Origin: Mycobacterium sp. JS623
GTDB taxonomy: Bacteria; Actinomycetota; Actinomycetes; Mycobacteriales; Mycobacteriaceae
DNA: 64,000 nucleotides
NCBI RefSeq assembly: GCF_000328565.1
Contig: NC_019966.1
Span: 1,116,001 to 1,180,000 of the forward strand
Reading direction: 5' to 3'
Shown: one piece after another, positions 1 through 9,207 of the stretch
Position numbering within the stretch: the first letter of the stretch is position 1
Layout of the letters: every line of letters starts with the position of its first letter
Notes under the pieces: model-generated
The model's input: only the letters and a program-made list of their open reading frames with translations
What the model was told of the DNA's origin: nothing
The model's database searches: none
Program-made: the position numbers and the translations under genes

Positions 1-93
1 TGCAATGTCGACGCCGACCTTCTCCAGTTCGACGACCTCGTCGACCGCCTCTAAAAAGCCGCCGGCGTAGTTGAGAAAGATCCCTGTACGCAT
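1..93 (-). CDS. LLM-class flavin/F420-dependent oxidoreductase, N-terminal fragment
   Basis: Only the first 31 codons lie in the window; the gene continues past the left edge. Its ATG is at 93 and it opens MRTGIFLNYAGGF, then a helix rich in E and V ending in GVDIA. This is the usual first beta strand and helix of luciferase-like (LLM) flavin or F420-dependent enzymes, which are abundant in mycobacteria. A 12-bp palindrome lies 15 bp upstream. The family call rests on a short stretch, so substrate and cofactor cannot be given. Confidence 0.55.
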   Translation of the reverse strand, partial: MRTGIFLNYAGGFLEAVDEVVELEKVGVDIA

Positions 94-108
94 TACGAAG
101 TTATACCC

Positions 109-120
109 CCAACCGGTTGG
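109..120. promoter_or_regulatory. 12-bp perfect palindrome, candidate operator
   Basis: CCAACCGGTTGG reads the same on both strands. It lies between the start of the LLM gene (93) and the stop of the neighbouring hydrolase (131). The position fits a repressor site for the LLM gene; no regulator for it is in the window. Confidence 0.35.
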
Positions 121-130
121 TTGGCCACCA

Positions 131-976
131 TCAGGGCTTCAGAAGCGCGATGACCTTGTTCTCCATGTCCACCGGATCGTCAGCGAATGGATCAACGGCG
201 GACGCCTTCGGCAGGTCGATTTCGGGGTCGGCGAAGTCGGCATACGCCTTGTCACCGGTCAGGGTGTGCAGCAGATAGCCGGTCAGCAGTGCGCGCACCA
301 CCTTCTGCGTGCTTCGGTCGGCGCCGGGCAGCCCGACGACGCGCGCCAGCCGCCTGCCCTCGATCAGACCGCCTGCCTCGGCCTTGTCCACCGTACGAAG
401 CGTCGCACCCTTCCAGACCCTGGCCAATTCAACGGCGTTGGAGCGCAACGTCATTGGGTCGCCCGGCGCGGTTAGCACCAGGCCGGGCACCGGCAGTGAC
501 GCCGCAGGTTGCTCTGCGGGTGGCTTGGTCACCGTGGGAAACATCGCGACGACGGCCTTTGGCTTGACGGGCATTCCCGCCGCGGCGAACACCGCAGCCG
601 ATCCGCCGAACCCGTGCCCGACCACACCCAGCTTCGTCGGATGAACGCTGATTTTTCCCGGACCTAGCCGCACGCCCGCGACGATGTCGAGGGCCGTACC
701 CAGATCGAACGCGAGATTGAGCACCGACGGCGCCACGCTCGTCTCGGTATCGGGCGCAGCCGCCACGATGCCCCACGATGCCAGATGCTCCAGCGTGCCC
801 TCGTAGCGCTCGGTTGCCGCTAGCCAGTCGTGACCGAATGCCACACCCGCCAGGTTCAGCCCCGACTCCGGGGTATAGACGACGCCGCTCATACCGGCAA
901 AGGCCAGGTCACCACGTAGAACGCGGTGCGGTCCGCGTCGGGTCAAAGCGGTGAAGAGCTTCTTCGTGCGGGCCAC
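131..976 (-). CDS. Alpha/beta-hydrolase fold protein (dienelactone-hydrolase-like) lacking the nucleophile Ser
   Basis: About 281 residues with an alpha/beta hydrolase layout. An early strand and GHDW segment precede a nucleophile-elbow sequence VVGHGFGGSAAV at about residue 118. The usual G-x-S-x-G is G-H-G-F-G here: the glycine codon at 611-613 replaces the catalytic serine or cysteine. A later strand GLVLTAPGDPMT resembles the acid-bearing loop. The gene is divergent from glmS, as in the Rv3438/glmS region of M. tuberculosis. The start is taken as GTG at 976 because a TACGGT -10 hexamer (983-988) sits exactly 6 nt before it; ATG at 979 is the alternative. Without the nucleophile it may be a non-catalytic or structural member. 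Confidence 0.6.
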   Translation of the reverse strand: MARTKKLFTALTRRGPHRVLRGDLAFAGMSGVVYTPESGLNLAGVAFGHDWLAATERYEGTLEHLASWGIVAAAPDTETSVAPSVLNLAFDLGTALDIVAGVRLGPGKISVHPTKLGVVGHGFGGSAAVFAAAGMPVKPKAVVAMFPTVTKPPAEQPAASLPVPGLVLTAPGDPMTLRSNAVELARVWKGATLRTVDKAEAGGLIEGRRLARVVGLPGADRSTQKVVRALLTGYLLHTLTGDKAYADFADPEIDLPKASAVDPFADDPVDMENKVIALLKP

Positions 977-982
977 CATCGA

Positions 983-988
983 ACCGTA
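983..988 (-). promoter_or_regulatory. -10 hexamer of leaderless hydrolase transcript
   Basis: TACGGT on the minus strand, followed by 6 nt and then GTG at 976. The spacing predicts an mRNA that begins at the start codon. Confidence 0.4.
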
Positions 989-1031
989 GCGCAGCAGGTG
1001 TGGCGCAGCTCTTGCACTACCCTGGATGCCT

Positions 1032-2897
1032 ATGTGTGGAATCGTCGGCTACGTCGGGCAGCGGCCTGCCTGCGACATCGTCGTCGATGCGCTGCGCCGC
1101 ATGGAGTACCGGGGCTACGACTCGTCCGGGGTCGCCCTGCTCGACGGCCGCGGCGGGCTGACAGTCCGTCGGCGCGCGGGCAGGCTGGCCAACCTGGAGG
1201 CCGCCCTCGCGGAGACCGACGACGTCAGCCTCGTCGGCAGTACCGGCGTCGGCCACACCCGCTGGGCCACGCATGGCAGGCCCACCGATCGCAATGCCCA
1301 CCCCCATCGCGACGCCGCAGGCAAGATCGCGGTCGTCCACAACGGGATCATCGAGAACTACGCGCCGTTGCGCGCCGAACTGGAAGCCGCAGGCGTCGAG
1401 TTCGCGAGCGATACCGATACCGAGGTCGCGGTCCACCTGGTTTCCCGGCAGTACAACGACGGCGACACCGTGGGCGACTTCGCGGCTTCCGTGCTCGCGG
1501 TGCTGCGCCGACTCGAGGGCCACTTCACACTGGTCTTCGCCAACGCGGACGAACCGGGCATGATCGTCGCCGCCCGCCGGTCCACCCCGCTGGTGGTCGG
1601 TGTCGGCGACGGCGAGATGTTCATCGGTTCGGACGTCGCCGCGTTCATCGAGCACACCCGCGACGCAGTCGAACTCGGTCAGGACCAGGCGGTGGTGATC
1701 ACTGCCGACGGTTACCGCATCACCGACTTCCACGGCGATCCCAACGTCGACTTCCGCGAGTTTCATATCGACTGGGACATGTCGGCCGCTGAAAAGGGTG
1801 GCTACGAGTACTTCATGCTCAAGGAGATCGCCGAGCAGCCCGCCGCGGTTTCCGACACACTGCTCGGCCACTTCGCCGACGGCCGCATCGTGCTCGACGA
1901 GCAACGGCTGTCCGACCAGGAGCTGCGCGAAATCGACAAGGTCTTCGTCGTGGCCTGCGGCACCGCCTATCACTCCGGACTGCTTGCCAAGTACGCGATC
2001 GAGCACTGGACGCGGTTGCCGGTCGAGGTCGAGCTTGCCAGCGAATTCCGTTACCGCGACCCGGTTTTGGACAGTCACACCCTGGTCGTCGCCATCTCGC
2101 AGTCCGGCGAGACCGCAGACACGCTGGAGGCGGTGCGCCACGCCAAGGAGCAGAAGGCCAAGGTGCTGGCCATCTGCAACACCAACGGCAGCCAGATCCC
2201 GCGCGAGTGCGACGCGGTGCTCTACACCCGAGCCGGGCCGGAGATCGGCGTCGCGTCTACCAAGACGTTCCTCGCCCAGATCGCCGCGAATTACCTTGTC
2301 GGACTTGCCCTTGCGCAGGCCCGCGGCACCAAGTATCCCGATGAGGTAGAGCGCGAATACCGCGATCTGGAGGCCATGCCCGATCTCGTCGCGCGGGTGC
2401 TCGAGACCGCCGAACCCGTCGCTGCGCTGGCGCATCGGTTCGCGCAATCGCAGACGGTGCTGTTCCTCGGCCGCCACGTCGGCTACCCCGTCGCGCTCGA
2501 AGGTGCCCTCAAGCTCAAGGAATTGGCGTACATGCACGCCGAGGGGTTCGCGGCCGGTGAGCTCAAGCACGGGCCGATCGCGTTGATCGAAGACGACCTG
2601 CCAGTGATCGTCGTGATGCCATCGCCCAAGAATTCCCCGACGCTGCACGCCAAGCTGCTGTCCAATATCCGGGAGATCCAGGCCCGCGGCGCGGTCACTA
2701 TCGTCATCGCCGAGGAAGGCGACGACACCGTCCGGCCGCATGCCGATCACCTGGTCGAGATACCCGCGGTGTCAACGCTTTTCCAGCCGCTGCTGTCGAC
2801 CATTCCGCTGCAGATCTTCGCCGCAGGTGTCGCGCAGGCCCGTGGCTACGACGTGGACAAGCCCCGTAATCTGGCGAAGTCCGTCACCGTCGAGTAG
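1032..2897 (+). CDS. glmS: Glutamine--fructose-6-phosphate aminotransferase (isomerizing)
   Basis: GlmS makes glucosamine-6-phosphate from fructose-6-phosphate and glutamine, the first step to UDP-GlcNAc and peptidoglycan. The 621-residue protein has an N-terminal class II glutaminase domain beginning MCGIVGYVG; after Met removal the cysteine is the N-terminal nucleophile. Two SIS sugar-isomerase domains follow (CGTAYHSG and SQSGETADTLEA), then the family C-terminus DKPRNLAKSVTVE. ATG at 1032 is chosen over the in-frame ATG at 1026 because Cys must follow Met directly. A TACCCT -10 at 1018-1023 would also start transcription near 1030. Length and order match mycobacterial GlmS (Rv3436c). Confidence 0.97.
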   Translation: MCGIVGYVGQRPACDIVVDALRRMEYRGYDSSGVALLDGRGGLTVRRRAGRLANLEAALAETDDVSLVGSTGVGHTRWATHGRPTDRNAHPHRDAAGKIAVVHNGIIENYAPLRAELEAAGVEFASDTDTEVAVHLVSRQYNDGDTVGDFAASVLAVLRRLEGHFTLVFANADEPGMIVAARRSTPLVVGVGDGEMFIGSDVAAFIEHTRDAVELGQDQAVVITADGYRITDFHGDPNVDFREFHIDWDMSAAEKGGYEYFMLKEIAEQPAAVSDTLLGHFADGRIVLDEQRLSDQELREIDKVFVVACGTAYHSGLLAKYAIEHWTRLPVEVELASEFRYRDPVLDSHTLVVAISQSGETADTLEAVRHAKEQKAKVLAICNTNGSQIPRECDAVLYTRAGPEIGVASTKTFLAQIAANYLVGLALAQARGTKYPDEVEREYRDLEAMPDLVARVLETAEPVAALAHRFAQSQTVLFLGRHVGYPVALEGALKLKELAYMHAEGFAAGELKHGPIALIEDDLPVIVVMPSPKNSPTLHAKLLSNIREIQARGAVTIVIAEEGDDTVRPHADHLVEIPAVSTLFQPLLSTIPLQIFAAGVAQARGYDVDKPRNLAKSVTVE

Positions 2898-2986
2898 TGC
2901 CGAGCGTCGGACATCAAGAGTGGGCATCGACCTGCTGGGACGGCGTGTCGTCACCGTAGCCGCGCTGACAGTGACACCATGACGTC

Positions 2987-3352
2987 GTGTCTCTCGTCGA
3001 GATCATCGAGGGAATCGGCACGACGATCGACGCGATCGGTGTCGCCGTCATCGCAGGCGGCGCGATCCTGGCCGTCTTCCTGACGATCGGCCGGGCTCGC
3101 CAGGAGGACGGCAGCGCATACGAATTCTTCCGGCGGCGCCTCGGCCGCGCGATCCTCCTCGGGCTCGAATTCCTGGTCGCCGCAGACATCATCCGCACCG
3201 TCGCGGTCACCCCGAGCGGCGAGAGCGTGGCGGTGCTCGGCGGCATCGTGCTGATCCGAACGTTCCTCAGCTTTTCGCTCCAACTGGAGGTGACGGGGGC
3301 GTGGCCGTGGCAACAGCGCTCCGCTGCTGTCGACAAGACACAGGGCCACTGA
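2987..3352 (+). CDS. DUF1622 family small membrane protein
   Basis: A 121-residue protein with three hydrophobic segments: about residues 15-36, 54-73 and 80-100. Charged loops (IGRARQEDG, EFFRRRLGR) separate them. The E-F-F-R-R-R-L-G-R loop followed by LGLEFLVAADIIRT is typical of DUF1622 integral membrane proteins, whose function is unknown. The start is GTG at 2987; a CACCAT hexamer 6 nt upstream could be a -10 for a leaderless message. It lies 89 bp after glmS on the same strand, in the place of Rv3437. Confidence 0.75.
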   Translation: MSLVEIIEGIGTTIDAIGVAVIAGGAILAVFLTIGRARQEDGSAYEFFRRRLGRAILLGLEFLVAADIIRTVAVTPSGESVAVLGGIVLIRTFLSFSLQLEVTGAWPWQQRSAAVDKTQGH

Positions 3353-3465
3353 TGCGAACTGGCAGGCGTGCCGTGCAGCAACACCACGGCGGGCGCTGTG
3401 GATGAGCCTGCTCGCGGTAGAAGATCCGGCGGTCAACGCCCTTGAACCTAACCTGTCAAGAGTTC

Positions 3466-3471
3466 TATGAT
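3466..3471 (+). promoter_or_regulatory. -10 hexamer with flanking 6-bp inverted repeat
   Basis: TATGAT, then 6 nt, then the ATG at 3479. CTAACC (3448-3453) and GGTTAG (3472-3477) form an inverted repeat flanking the -10, so it could be an operator. The earlier ATGs at 3467 and 3470 lie inside the -10. Confidence 0.4.
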
Positions 3472-3478
3472 GGTTAGC

Positions 3479-3949
3479 ATGTCTTCGGCGGTGGATTGGC
3501 AGGTTGTCCTGCTGGACCTGCTCAACACCACGCCGGTGATCGACGGGCAGATGGTCGACAAGCTGGACGCGCGCTGGCTGCGCGCGCACGGCGCGCCCAA
3601 GGGGACTGACGTCCGGGACCTGCGTGATGACCTGCAACGTGTCGTGCGGATGGAAGTCGACGCGTCAGTCCTGCGTCGCTACCTCACCGATGCGCGTCAG
3701 CTACCTGACATTGGGCCCGACGGCGTCGCCTGGTCGCTTGAGGCCGATTGGCCAGCGCGCGTAGTGCTGACGTGGGGCGAGTTGGAGCGGGATATGCCGG
3801 GCCGGTTGCGCCCCTGTGCCAACAAAGAGTGCCTGCAATTCCTCATCGACCATTCGCGCGCCGGCACCGCCCGCTGGTGCTCGATGAGTGGCTGCGGCAA
3901 CCGGATGAAGGCGCGCCGGCACTACAGCCGCACGAAGAGCGGAGCCTGA
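3479..3949 (+). CDS. CGNR zinc-finger domain protein
   Basis: A 156-residue protein. The C-terminal part has the CGNR zinc finger: C-x4-C in RPCANKEC, then WCSMSGCGNRMKARRHY, giving four Cys and the signature CGNR-x-K-x-R-x-H-Y. The N-terminal half is a helical domain of the kind paired with CGNR fingers (formerly DUF1470/ABATE), thought to sense stress or small molecules and regulate transcription. The start at 3479 is preferred over 3467 because the upstream ATGs overlap a good -10 hexamer. It precedes nnr by 41 bp. No target gene can be inferred. Confidence 0.8.
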   Translation: MSSAVDWQVVLLDLLNTTPVIDGQMVDKLDARWLRAHGAPKGTDVRDLRDDLQRVVRMEVDASVLRRYLTDARQLPDIGPDGVAWSLEADWPARVVLTWGELERDMPGRLRPCANKECLQFLIDHSRAGTARWCSMSGCGNRMKARRHYSRTKSGA

Positions 3950-3990
3950 AACCTCGCTGTGACCGTCGCGCGCATGGAATCCTGGCTGGA

Positions 3991-5403
3991 ATGCGGCACT
4001 ACTACACCGCCGATGAGATCCGCGAAGCCGAAGCGCCGCTTCTTGCGTCGCTGCCCGACGGCGGGCTCATGCGACGGGCCGCGTTCGGGTTGGCCACCGC
4101 GATCGTCCGTGAACTGGTTCTGCTGACCGGCGGCATCGCCGGACGCCGGGTATGCGCCGTCGTCGGCTCCGGTGACAACGGAGGCGACGCGCTGTGGGCG
4201 GCGACGTTCCTGCGCCGCCGGGGCGTCGCCGCCGCAGCGGTTCTGCTTAATCCGGAGCGCACCCACAGGGCGGCGTTGGCGGCCTTCACCAGAGCGGGCG
4301 GCATCGTGGTGGAAAGCGTCCCCGCGACAACCGATCTGGTGATCGACGGCGTCGTCGGGATCTCCGGCTCCGGACCGCTGCGGCCGAACGCCGCGGAAGT
4401 CTTCGCGAATGTGTCCGCCCCCGTCGTCGCGGTCGACATCCCAAGCGGCATCGATGTGCAAACCGGGGCGGCCGACGGTCCGCATGTGCACGCCACCCTC
4501 ACTGTGACGTTCGGCGGGTTGAAACCCGTTCACGCCCTTGGCGATTGCGGACGCGTCGAGTTGGTCGACATCGGCCTCGACTTACCGTCCACCGACATGC
4601 TGGGTTTCGACGCCGAAGACGTCGCTGCCCGTTGGCCGAAGCCCGGCCCGAAAGATGACAAGTACACGCAGGGCGTCACCGGCATCCTGGCCGGCTCGGC
4701 GACTTATCCCGGCGCAGCCGTGCTGTGCACGGGAGCGGCCGTTGCCGCGACCTCCGGCATGGTCCGCTACGCGGGAAGTGCGGGTCCGCAGGTTCTTTCA
4801 CAATGGCCGGAAGTGATCGCCGCGCCAAGCCCCCAAGCATCGGGACGTGTGCAGGCGTGGGCGGTCGGTCCCGGTCTCGGCACCGACGAAACCGGCGCCG
4901 CTGCACTGGCTTTCGCGTTGGCCACCGATCTGCCGGTGATCGTTGACGCCGACGGACTGACAATTCTCGCTGCACACCCCGATCTCATCGGGGGCCGTAA
5001 AGCTTCAACCGTATTGACGCCACACGCAGGCGAATTCGAGCGGTTGGCCGGCGCTCCGCCCGGCAGCGATCGCGTCGCAGCCACCCGCAAGTTGGCCGAC
5101 CGGCTCGGTGCGACCGTGCTGTTGAAGGGCAACGTCACGATCGTCGCCGAGCCCGGGGGATCGGTCTACCTCAATCCGGCCGGCCAATCATGGGCCGCCA
5201 CGGCGGGCTCGGGCGACGTGCTGTCGGGCATCATCGGCGCCCTGCTGGCCGCCGGACTGCAAGCCGGCGAGGCGGCCGCTGCTGCCGCGTTCGTGCATGC
5301 CCGCGCCGCCAACTTGTCGGCAGCCGACCCCGGACCGCATGCGGCGCCGACGTCGGCTTCGCGCATCCTTGCCCACGTCCGCGCCGCCATCGCTTCGCTA
5401 TAG
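3991..5403 (+). CDS. nnr: Bifunctional NAD(P)H-hydrate epimerase / ADP-dependent dehydratase
   Basis: Nnr repairs damaged NADH and NADPH hydrates. Of 470 residues, about 1-210 form the YjeF-N epimerase domain (CAVVGSGDNGGDALWAA and the VAVDIPSGIDV strand). Residues about 220-470 form the ribokinase-like dehydratase domain, with LTPHAGEFERL and the catalytic SWAATAGSGDVLSG loop, where Asp activates water. The start is ATG at 3991 (MRHYYTADEI), which matches the family N-terminus and the 473-residue M. tuberculosis protein; the frame is open for 80 codons upstream, without family similarity. It sits 19 bp before gadB, as in Rv3433c-Rv3432c. Confidence 0.95.
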   Translation: MRHYYTADEIREAEAPLLASLPDGGLMRRAAFGLATAIVRELVLLTGGIAGRRVCAVVGSGDNGGDALWAATFLRRRGVAAAAVLLNPERTHRAALAAFTRAGGIVVESVPATTDLVIDGVVGISGSGPLRPNAAEVFANVSAPVVAVDIPSGIDVQTGAADGPHVHATLTVTFGGLKPVHALGDCGRVELVDIGLDLPSTDMLGFDAEDVAARWPKPGPKDDKYTQGVTGILAGSATYPGAAVLCTGAAVAATSGMVRYAGSAGPQVLSQWPEVIAAPSPQASGRVQAWAVGPGLGTDETGAAALAFALATDLPVIVDADGLTILAAHPDLIGGRKASTVLTPHAGEFERLAGAPPGSDRVAATRKLADRLGATVLLKGNVTIVAEPGGSVYLNPAGQSWAATAGSGDVLSGIIGALLAAGLQAGEAAAAAAFVHARAANLSAADPGPHAAPTSASRILAHVRAAIASL

Positions 5404-5422
5404 GCTCGAGAAAGGACTTACC

Positions 5423-6805
5423 GTGTCGCACAAGCACACTCATGGCCCGCAGATCGCCCCCGCCTACACGGGGCGACTGGCGATGGCCCCGGTCCCGTCG
5501 CTGCGGATGCCCGATGAGGCGATGGATCCCGATGCCGCGTACCGCTTCATCCACGACGAACTGATGCTCGACGGCAGCAGCCGGCTGAACCTCGCGACGT
5601 TCGTCACAACGTGGATGGACCCTCAGGCGGCGACGCTGATGGCCGAGACATTCGACAAGAACATGATCGACAAGGACGAATACCCCGCCACCGCAGCGAT
5701 CGAGCAGCGTTGTGTCTGCATGGTGGCCGATCTGTTCCACGCCGAAGACCTGCGCGACGACGACCCATCGAGCGCCACCGGGGTGTCGACGATCGGATCC
5801 AGCGAAGCGGTGATGCTGGCCGGGCTGGCGCTGAAGTGGCGCTGGCGCGAGAAAGTTGGCAAGGACTGGAAGGGCCGCACACCGAATCTGGTGATGGGGT
5901 CCAACGTTCAGGTGGTGTGGGAGAAGTTCTGCCGCTATTTCGACGTCGAACCGCGCTATCTGCCGATGGAGGAAGGGCGATACATCATCACGCCCGAGCA
6001 GGTGATGGACAACATCGACGAGGACACCATTGGCGTGGTTGCGATCCTCGGCACCACATTCACCGGCGAACTGGAGCCGATCGCCGAGATCTGCGCGGCG
6101 CTGGACAAACTGGCCGCGGGCGGCGGACTCGACATCCCCGTGCACGTCGACGCGGCCAGCGGTGGCTTCGTGGTGCCGTTCTTGCACCCGGATCTTCAGT
6201 GGGACTTCCGGTTGCCACGCGTCGTGTCGATCAATGTCAGCGGGCACAAGTACGGACTGACCTACCCCGGCATCGGCTTCGTGGTGTGGCGCAGCAAGGA
6301 GCATCTCCCTGACGACCTGGTCTTCCGGGTCAACTACCTCGGCGGCGATATGCCGACGTTCACGCTGAACTTCTCACGACCGGGCAACCAAGTGGTCGGC
6401 CAGTACTACAACTTCCTACGGCTCGGCCGCGCAGGCTATGCACAGGTGATGCAGTGTCTATCGCAGACGGCCCGGTGGCTCGGCGATGCGCTGCGAGAGA
6501 GCGAGCACTTCGAGATCATCACCGACGGGTCAGCCATCCCGGTCATCAGCTTCCGGCTGAGAGGCAACCCCGGCTATACCGAATTCGACGTGTCGCATGC
6601 GCTGCGCGCCTATGGCTGGCAGGTGCCCGCGTACACGATGCCGGACAACGCCACCGATGTCGCCGTGCTGCGGGTCGTGGTGCGGGAAGGGTTCTCGATG
6701 GACCTGGCCAGGGCGCTTCGTGACGACACCATCACCGCGTTGGGCCACCTCGACGAGCTCAAGCCCGGCGGCCATTTCGACGAGGTGCAGCCCTTCGCCC
6801 ATTGA
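5423..6805 (+). CDS. gadB: Glutamate decarboxylase (PLP-dependent)
   Basis: Converts glutamate to GABA and CO2, using up a proton; in other bacteria this supports acid resistance. The 460-residue protein matches the family length. The PLP lysine lies in VSGHKYGLTYPG, and VHVDAASGGFVVPF carries the aspartate that contacts the PLP ring nitrogen. HFDEVQPFAH forms the C-terminal tail. The GTG start at 5423 has a purine-rich ribosome site (GAGAAAGGA) ending about 6 nt upstream. Nnr and GadB are probably co-transcribed. No glutamate/GABA antiporter gene is adjacent. Confidence 0.93.
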   Translation: MSHKHTHGPQIAPAYTGRLAMAPVPSLRMPDEAMDPDAAYRFIHDELMLDGSSRLNLATFVTTWMDPQAATLMAETFDKNMIDKDEYPATAAIEQRCVCMVADLFHAEDLRDDDPSSATGVSTIGSSEAVMLAGLALKWRWREKVGKDWKGRTPNLVMGSNVQVVWEKFCRYFDVEPRYLPMEEGRYIITPEQVMDNIDEDTIGVVAILGTTFTGELEPIAEICAALDKLAAGGGLDIPVHVDAASGGFVVPFLHPDLQWDFRLPRVVSINVSGHKYGLTYPGIGFVVWRSKEHLPDDLVFRVNYLGGDMPTFTLNFSRPGNQVVGQYYNFLRLGRAGYAQVMQCLSQTARWLGDALRESEHFEIITDGSAIPVISFRLRGNPGYTEFDVSHALRAYGWQVPAYTMPDNATDVAVLRVVVREGFSMDLARALRDDTITALGHLDELKPGGHFDEVQPFAH

Positions 6806-6812
6806 CCTGCGG

Positions 6813-6867
6813 CGAGTGTGAATCCAGCCTGCTATTCCGGCCCATCGCGTCGCTGAATTCACACTCG
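6813..6867. repeat. Imperfect inverted repeat between gadB and alr
   Basis: CGAGTGTGAATCCAGC (6813-6828) pairs with GCTGAATTCACACTCG (6852-6867) at 15 of 16 positions around a 23-nt loop. There is no U-tract. It may be a factor-independent mycobacterial terminator or a dispersed intergenic palindrome. Confidence 0.55.
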
Positions 6868-6922
6868 GCGGGGCGAAGGCGCGCCGGTGCCCGCCGGCCC
6901 CGTCTGGGACAATCGGGGTGTC

Positions 6923-8089
6923 ATGCAAACCACCGAACTCTCGCTGACCCCGACCGCCGCCGCTGAGGCCGTGGTGGACCTCGACGCGATCGCCCACAAC
7001 GTGCGGTTGCTGCGGGAGCACGCGGGATCGGCCCAGGTGATGGCCGTCGTCAAGGCCGACGGGTACGGACACGGCGCAGTCCAAGTCGGACGAGCGGCGC
7101 TGGCCGCGGGCGCGGCCGAACTCGGCGTCGCGACCATCGATGAGGCCCTGGCGCTGCGCCGCGAGGGCATCCGCAGTCCCGTGATCGCGTGGCTACACGC
7201 CCCCGGCGCCGACTTCGGCCCCGCACTCCAGGCCGACGTCGAGCTGGGTGTGTCGTCGGTGCGCCAGCTCCGTGAGGTCCTCGACGCGGTAGAGCGCACC
7301 AGCCACCCCGCGACCGTGACGGTCAAGGTGGACACCGGACTGAGCCGCAATGGCGTGAGCGCCGCCGAGTATCCGGAAGTACTGACCGTGCTGCGCCGCG
7401 CGCAGGCCGATGATGCGGTCCGAGTCCGCGGCATCATGTCGCATCTGGCGCACGGCGACGACCCGGAAAATCCATTCAACGATCTTCAGGCGCAACGCCT
7501 TACCGATATGGCGGCGCAGGGTCGCGAGCAGGGGGTGCACTACGAAGTCGTGCACCTGTGCAACTCGCCTGCCGCGATGACCCGCCCCGACTTGGCATTC
7601 GACATGGTCCGCCCGGGCATCGCCGTTTACGGTCAGACCCCCATACCCGAGCTCGGTGATATGGGGCTGCGGGCGGCGATGACGCTGAAATGCCCTGTTG
7701 CACTGGTCCGTTCAGTGGAGGCGGGCGACGGGGTGTCCTACGGCCACATCTGGGTCGCCGAGCGTGACACCACGTTGGCGCTGCTTCCGATCGGCTATGC
7801 CGACGGCGTGTTCCGGACGTTGAGCGGCCGTATCGACGTGTTGATCAACGGGCGGCTCCGGCGCAGCGTCGGCCGTATCTGCATGGACCAGTTCGTGGTC
7901 GACCTCGGTCCCGGGGCGGTCGACGTGACCGAGGGCGATGATGCCATTTTGTTCGGGCCTGGCACACAGGGCGAGTCAACGGCACAAGACTGGGCCGATC
8001 TCCTCGGCACCATCAACTACGAGGTCGTCACCAGTCCCCGCGGCAGGATCACCCGAACGTATCGTGGAGCGACGGGCCAAAGTCGTTGA
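6923..8089 (+). CDS. alr: Alanine racemase
   Basis: Interconverts L- and D-alanine for peptidoglycan; PLP-dependent. The PLP lysine is in [13 protein letters not shown] near residue 42. The second catalytic base is the tyrosine of GVSYGHIW, and [13 protein letters not shown] is the C-terminal barrel contact. Length is 388 residues from ATG at 6923 (MQTTELS), close to mycobacterial Alr. The upstream in-frame start at 6887 adds 12 residues unlike the family. It heads a run of overlapping genes (alr, hydrolase, tsaE, tsaB, rimI, tsaD). Confidence 0.95.
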   Translation: MQTTELSLTPTAAAEAVVDLDAIAHNVRLLREHAGSAQVMAVVKADGYGHGAVQVGRAALAAGAAELGVATIDEALALRREGIRSPVIAWLHAPGADFGPALQADVELGVSSVRQLREVLDAVERTSHPATVTVKVDTGLSRNGVSAAEYPEVLTVLRRAQADDAVRVRGIMSHLAHGDDPENPFNDLQAQRLTDMAAQGREQGVHYEVVHLCNSPAAMTRPDLAFDMVRPGIAVYGQTPIPELGDMGLRAAMTLKCPVALVRSVEAGDGVSYGHIWVAERDTTLALLPIGYADGVFRTLSGRIDVLINGRLRRSVGRICMDQFVVDLGPGAVDVTEGDDAILFGPGTQGESTAQDWADLLGTINYEVVTSPRGRITRTYRGATGQSR

Positions 8090-9207
8090 GTGACAACGAG
8101 ACTGTGCGGCCGCGCGGCCGAAGGTCCAACGCGCCATGGCTGGCTGGGGCAGCCGGGTTGACGGCGGTCGGCACCGCCGCCGGCGTGTCGGTGGCCAGGT
8201 CTTTGCGACGACGGGTCAGCACCGACGATCCCTACGATCACGAGGATTTCGAGCTGCTCGACGCCGACCGCAGCTTCGTCGTCACCACTCCCGACGGTGT
8301 CGACCTGGCGGTGCGCGAGGTCGGCCCGAAAGATGCCCGGCTGACGGTGGTGTTCGCACATGGCTTCTGTCTTCGGATGGGCGCCTTCTACTTTCAGCGT
8401 GCGCGGCTGGTCGAGCAGTGGGGGCCGCAGGTCCGGATGGTGTTCTACGATCAGCGCGGCCACGGCCAGTCCAGCGAGGCGGCACCAGAGTCGTACACCG
8501 TCGAGCAACTGGGCCAAGATCTGGAAACCGTACTCGCGGTGATGGCGCCGCGCGGCCCGGTGGTGTTGGTCGGACACTCGATGGGCGGCATGACAGTCCT
8601 GTCGCATGCGCGGCAATTTCCGCACCGCTACCCAACTCGCGTCGTCGGCGCGGCGATCATCGCGTCTGCCGCCGAAGGTGTTTCGCGGTCGCCGTTGGGC
8701 GAGATCCTGAAGAACCCGGCGCTGGAGGCGGCGCGGTTAGCCGTGCGCTATGCCCCGAAGACAGTGCATCGCACGCGGGGCGCAGCGAAGTCAGTGATCG
8801 CCCCGATCCTGCGGGCTGCGTCCTACGGCGACGAAAAGATCAGCCCGAGCGTCGTCGCCTTCTCCGAGCGAATGATGCACGAAACACCGATCGCCACGCT
8901 GGTGGAGTTCCTGCACGCACTCGAGGTGCATGACGAGCTCGCGGCGCTGCCGACACTGGCGAAGGTGCCCACGCTGATCGCCTGCGGCGACCGCGACCTG
9001 CTCACCCCGATGGAGCATTCGCAGAGCATGGCTGCGGCGTTGCCGAAGTCCGAGCTGATAATCGTCGGCGGTGCAGGGCATCTGGTGCAGCTCGAGGCGC
9101 CTGAGGTCATCGACGAGGCTCTCGTCCGACTGGTCGAACGCGCCACCCCATCCAAGCTCGTCGAGCTCACGCGCCGGGTCCGTGAACGGGTGCGCAACCA
9201 TGGCTGA
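8086..9207 (+). CDS. Alpha/beta hydrolase with N-terminal hydrophobic segment
   Basis: A 373-residue alpha/beta hydrolase. A hydrophobic stretch near residues 17-35 ([15 protein letters not shown]) suggests a membrane anchor or signal region. The catalytic serine is in [12 protein letters not shown], the acid probably in [10 protein letters not shown], and the histidine in [10 protein letters not shown], so the triad is complete. The TTG start overlaps the alr stop by 4 nt; GTG at 8104 is an alternative. It overlaps tsaE by 8 nt. Its substrate is unknown; position alone ties it to the alr/t6A operon. Confidence 0.8.
   Translation: MSDNETVRPRGRRSNAPWLAGAAGLTAVGTAAGVSVARSLRRRVSTDDPYDHEDFELLDADRSFVVTTPDGVDLAVREVGPKDARLTVVFAHGFCLRMGAFYFQRARLVEQWGPQVRMVFYDQRGHGQSSEAAPESYTVEQLGQDLETVLAVMAPRGPVVLVGHSMGGMTVLSHARQFPHRYPTRVVGAAIIASAAEGVSRSPLGEILKNPALEAARLAVRYAPKTVHRTRGAAKSVIAPILRAASYGDEKISPSVVAFSERMMHETPIATLVEFLHALEVHDELAALPTLAKVPTLIACGDRDLLTPMEHSQSMAAALPKSELIIVGGAGHLVQLEAPEVIDEALVRLVERATPSKLVELTRRVRERVRNHG

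Noticed and set aside
1017..2750. 577-residue minus-strand open frame opposite glmS
   Set aside because: Shadow of a high-GC conserved gene; no motif.
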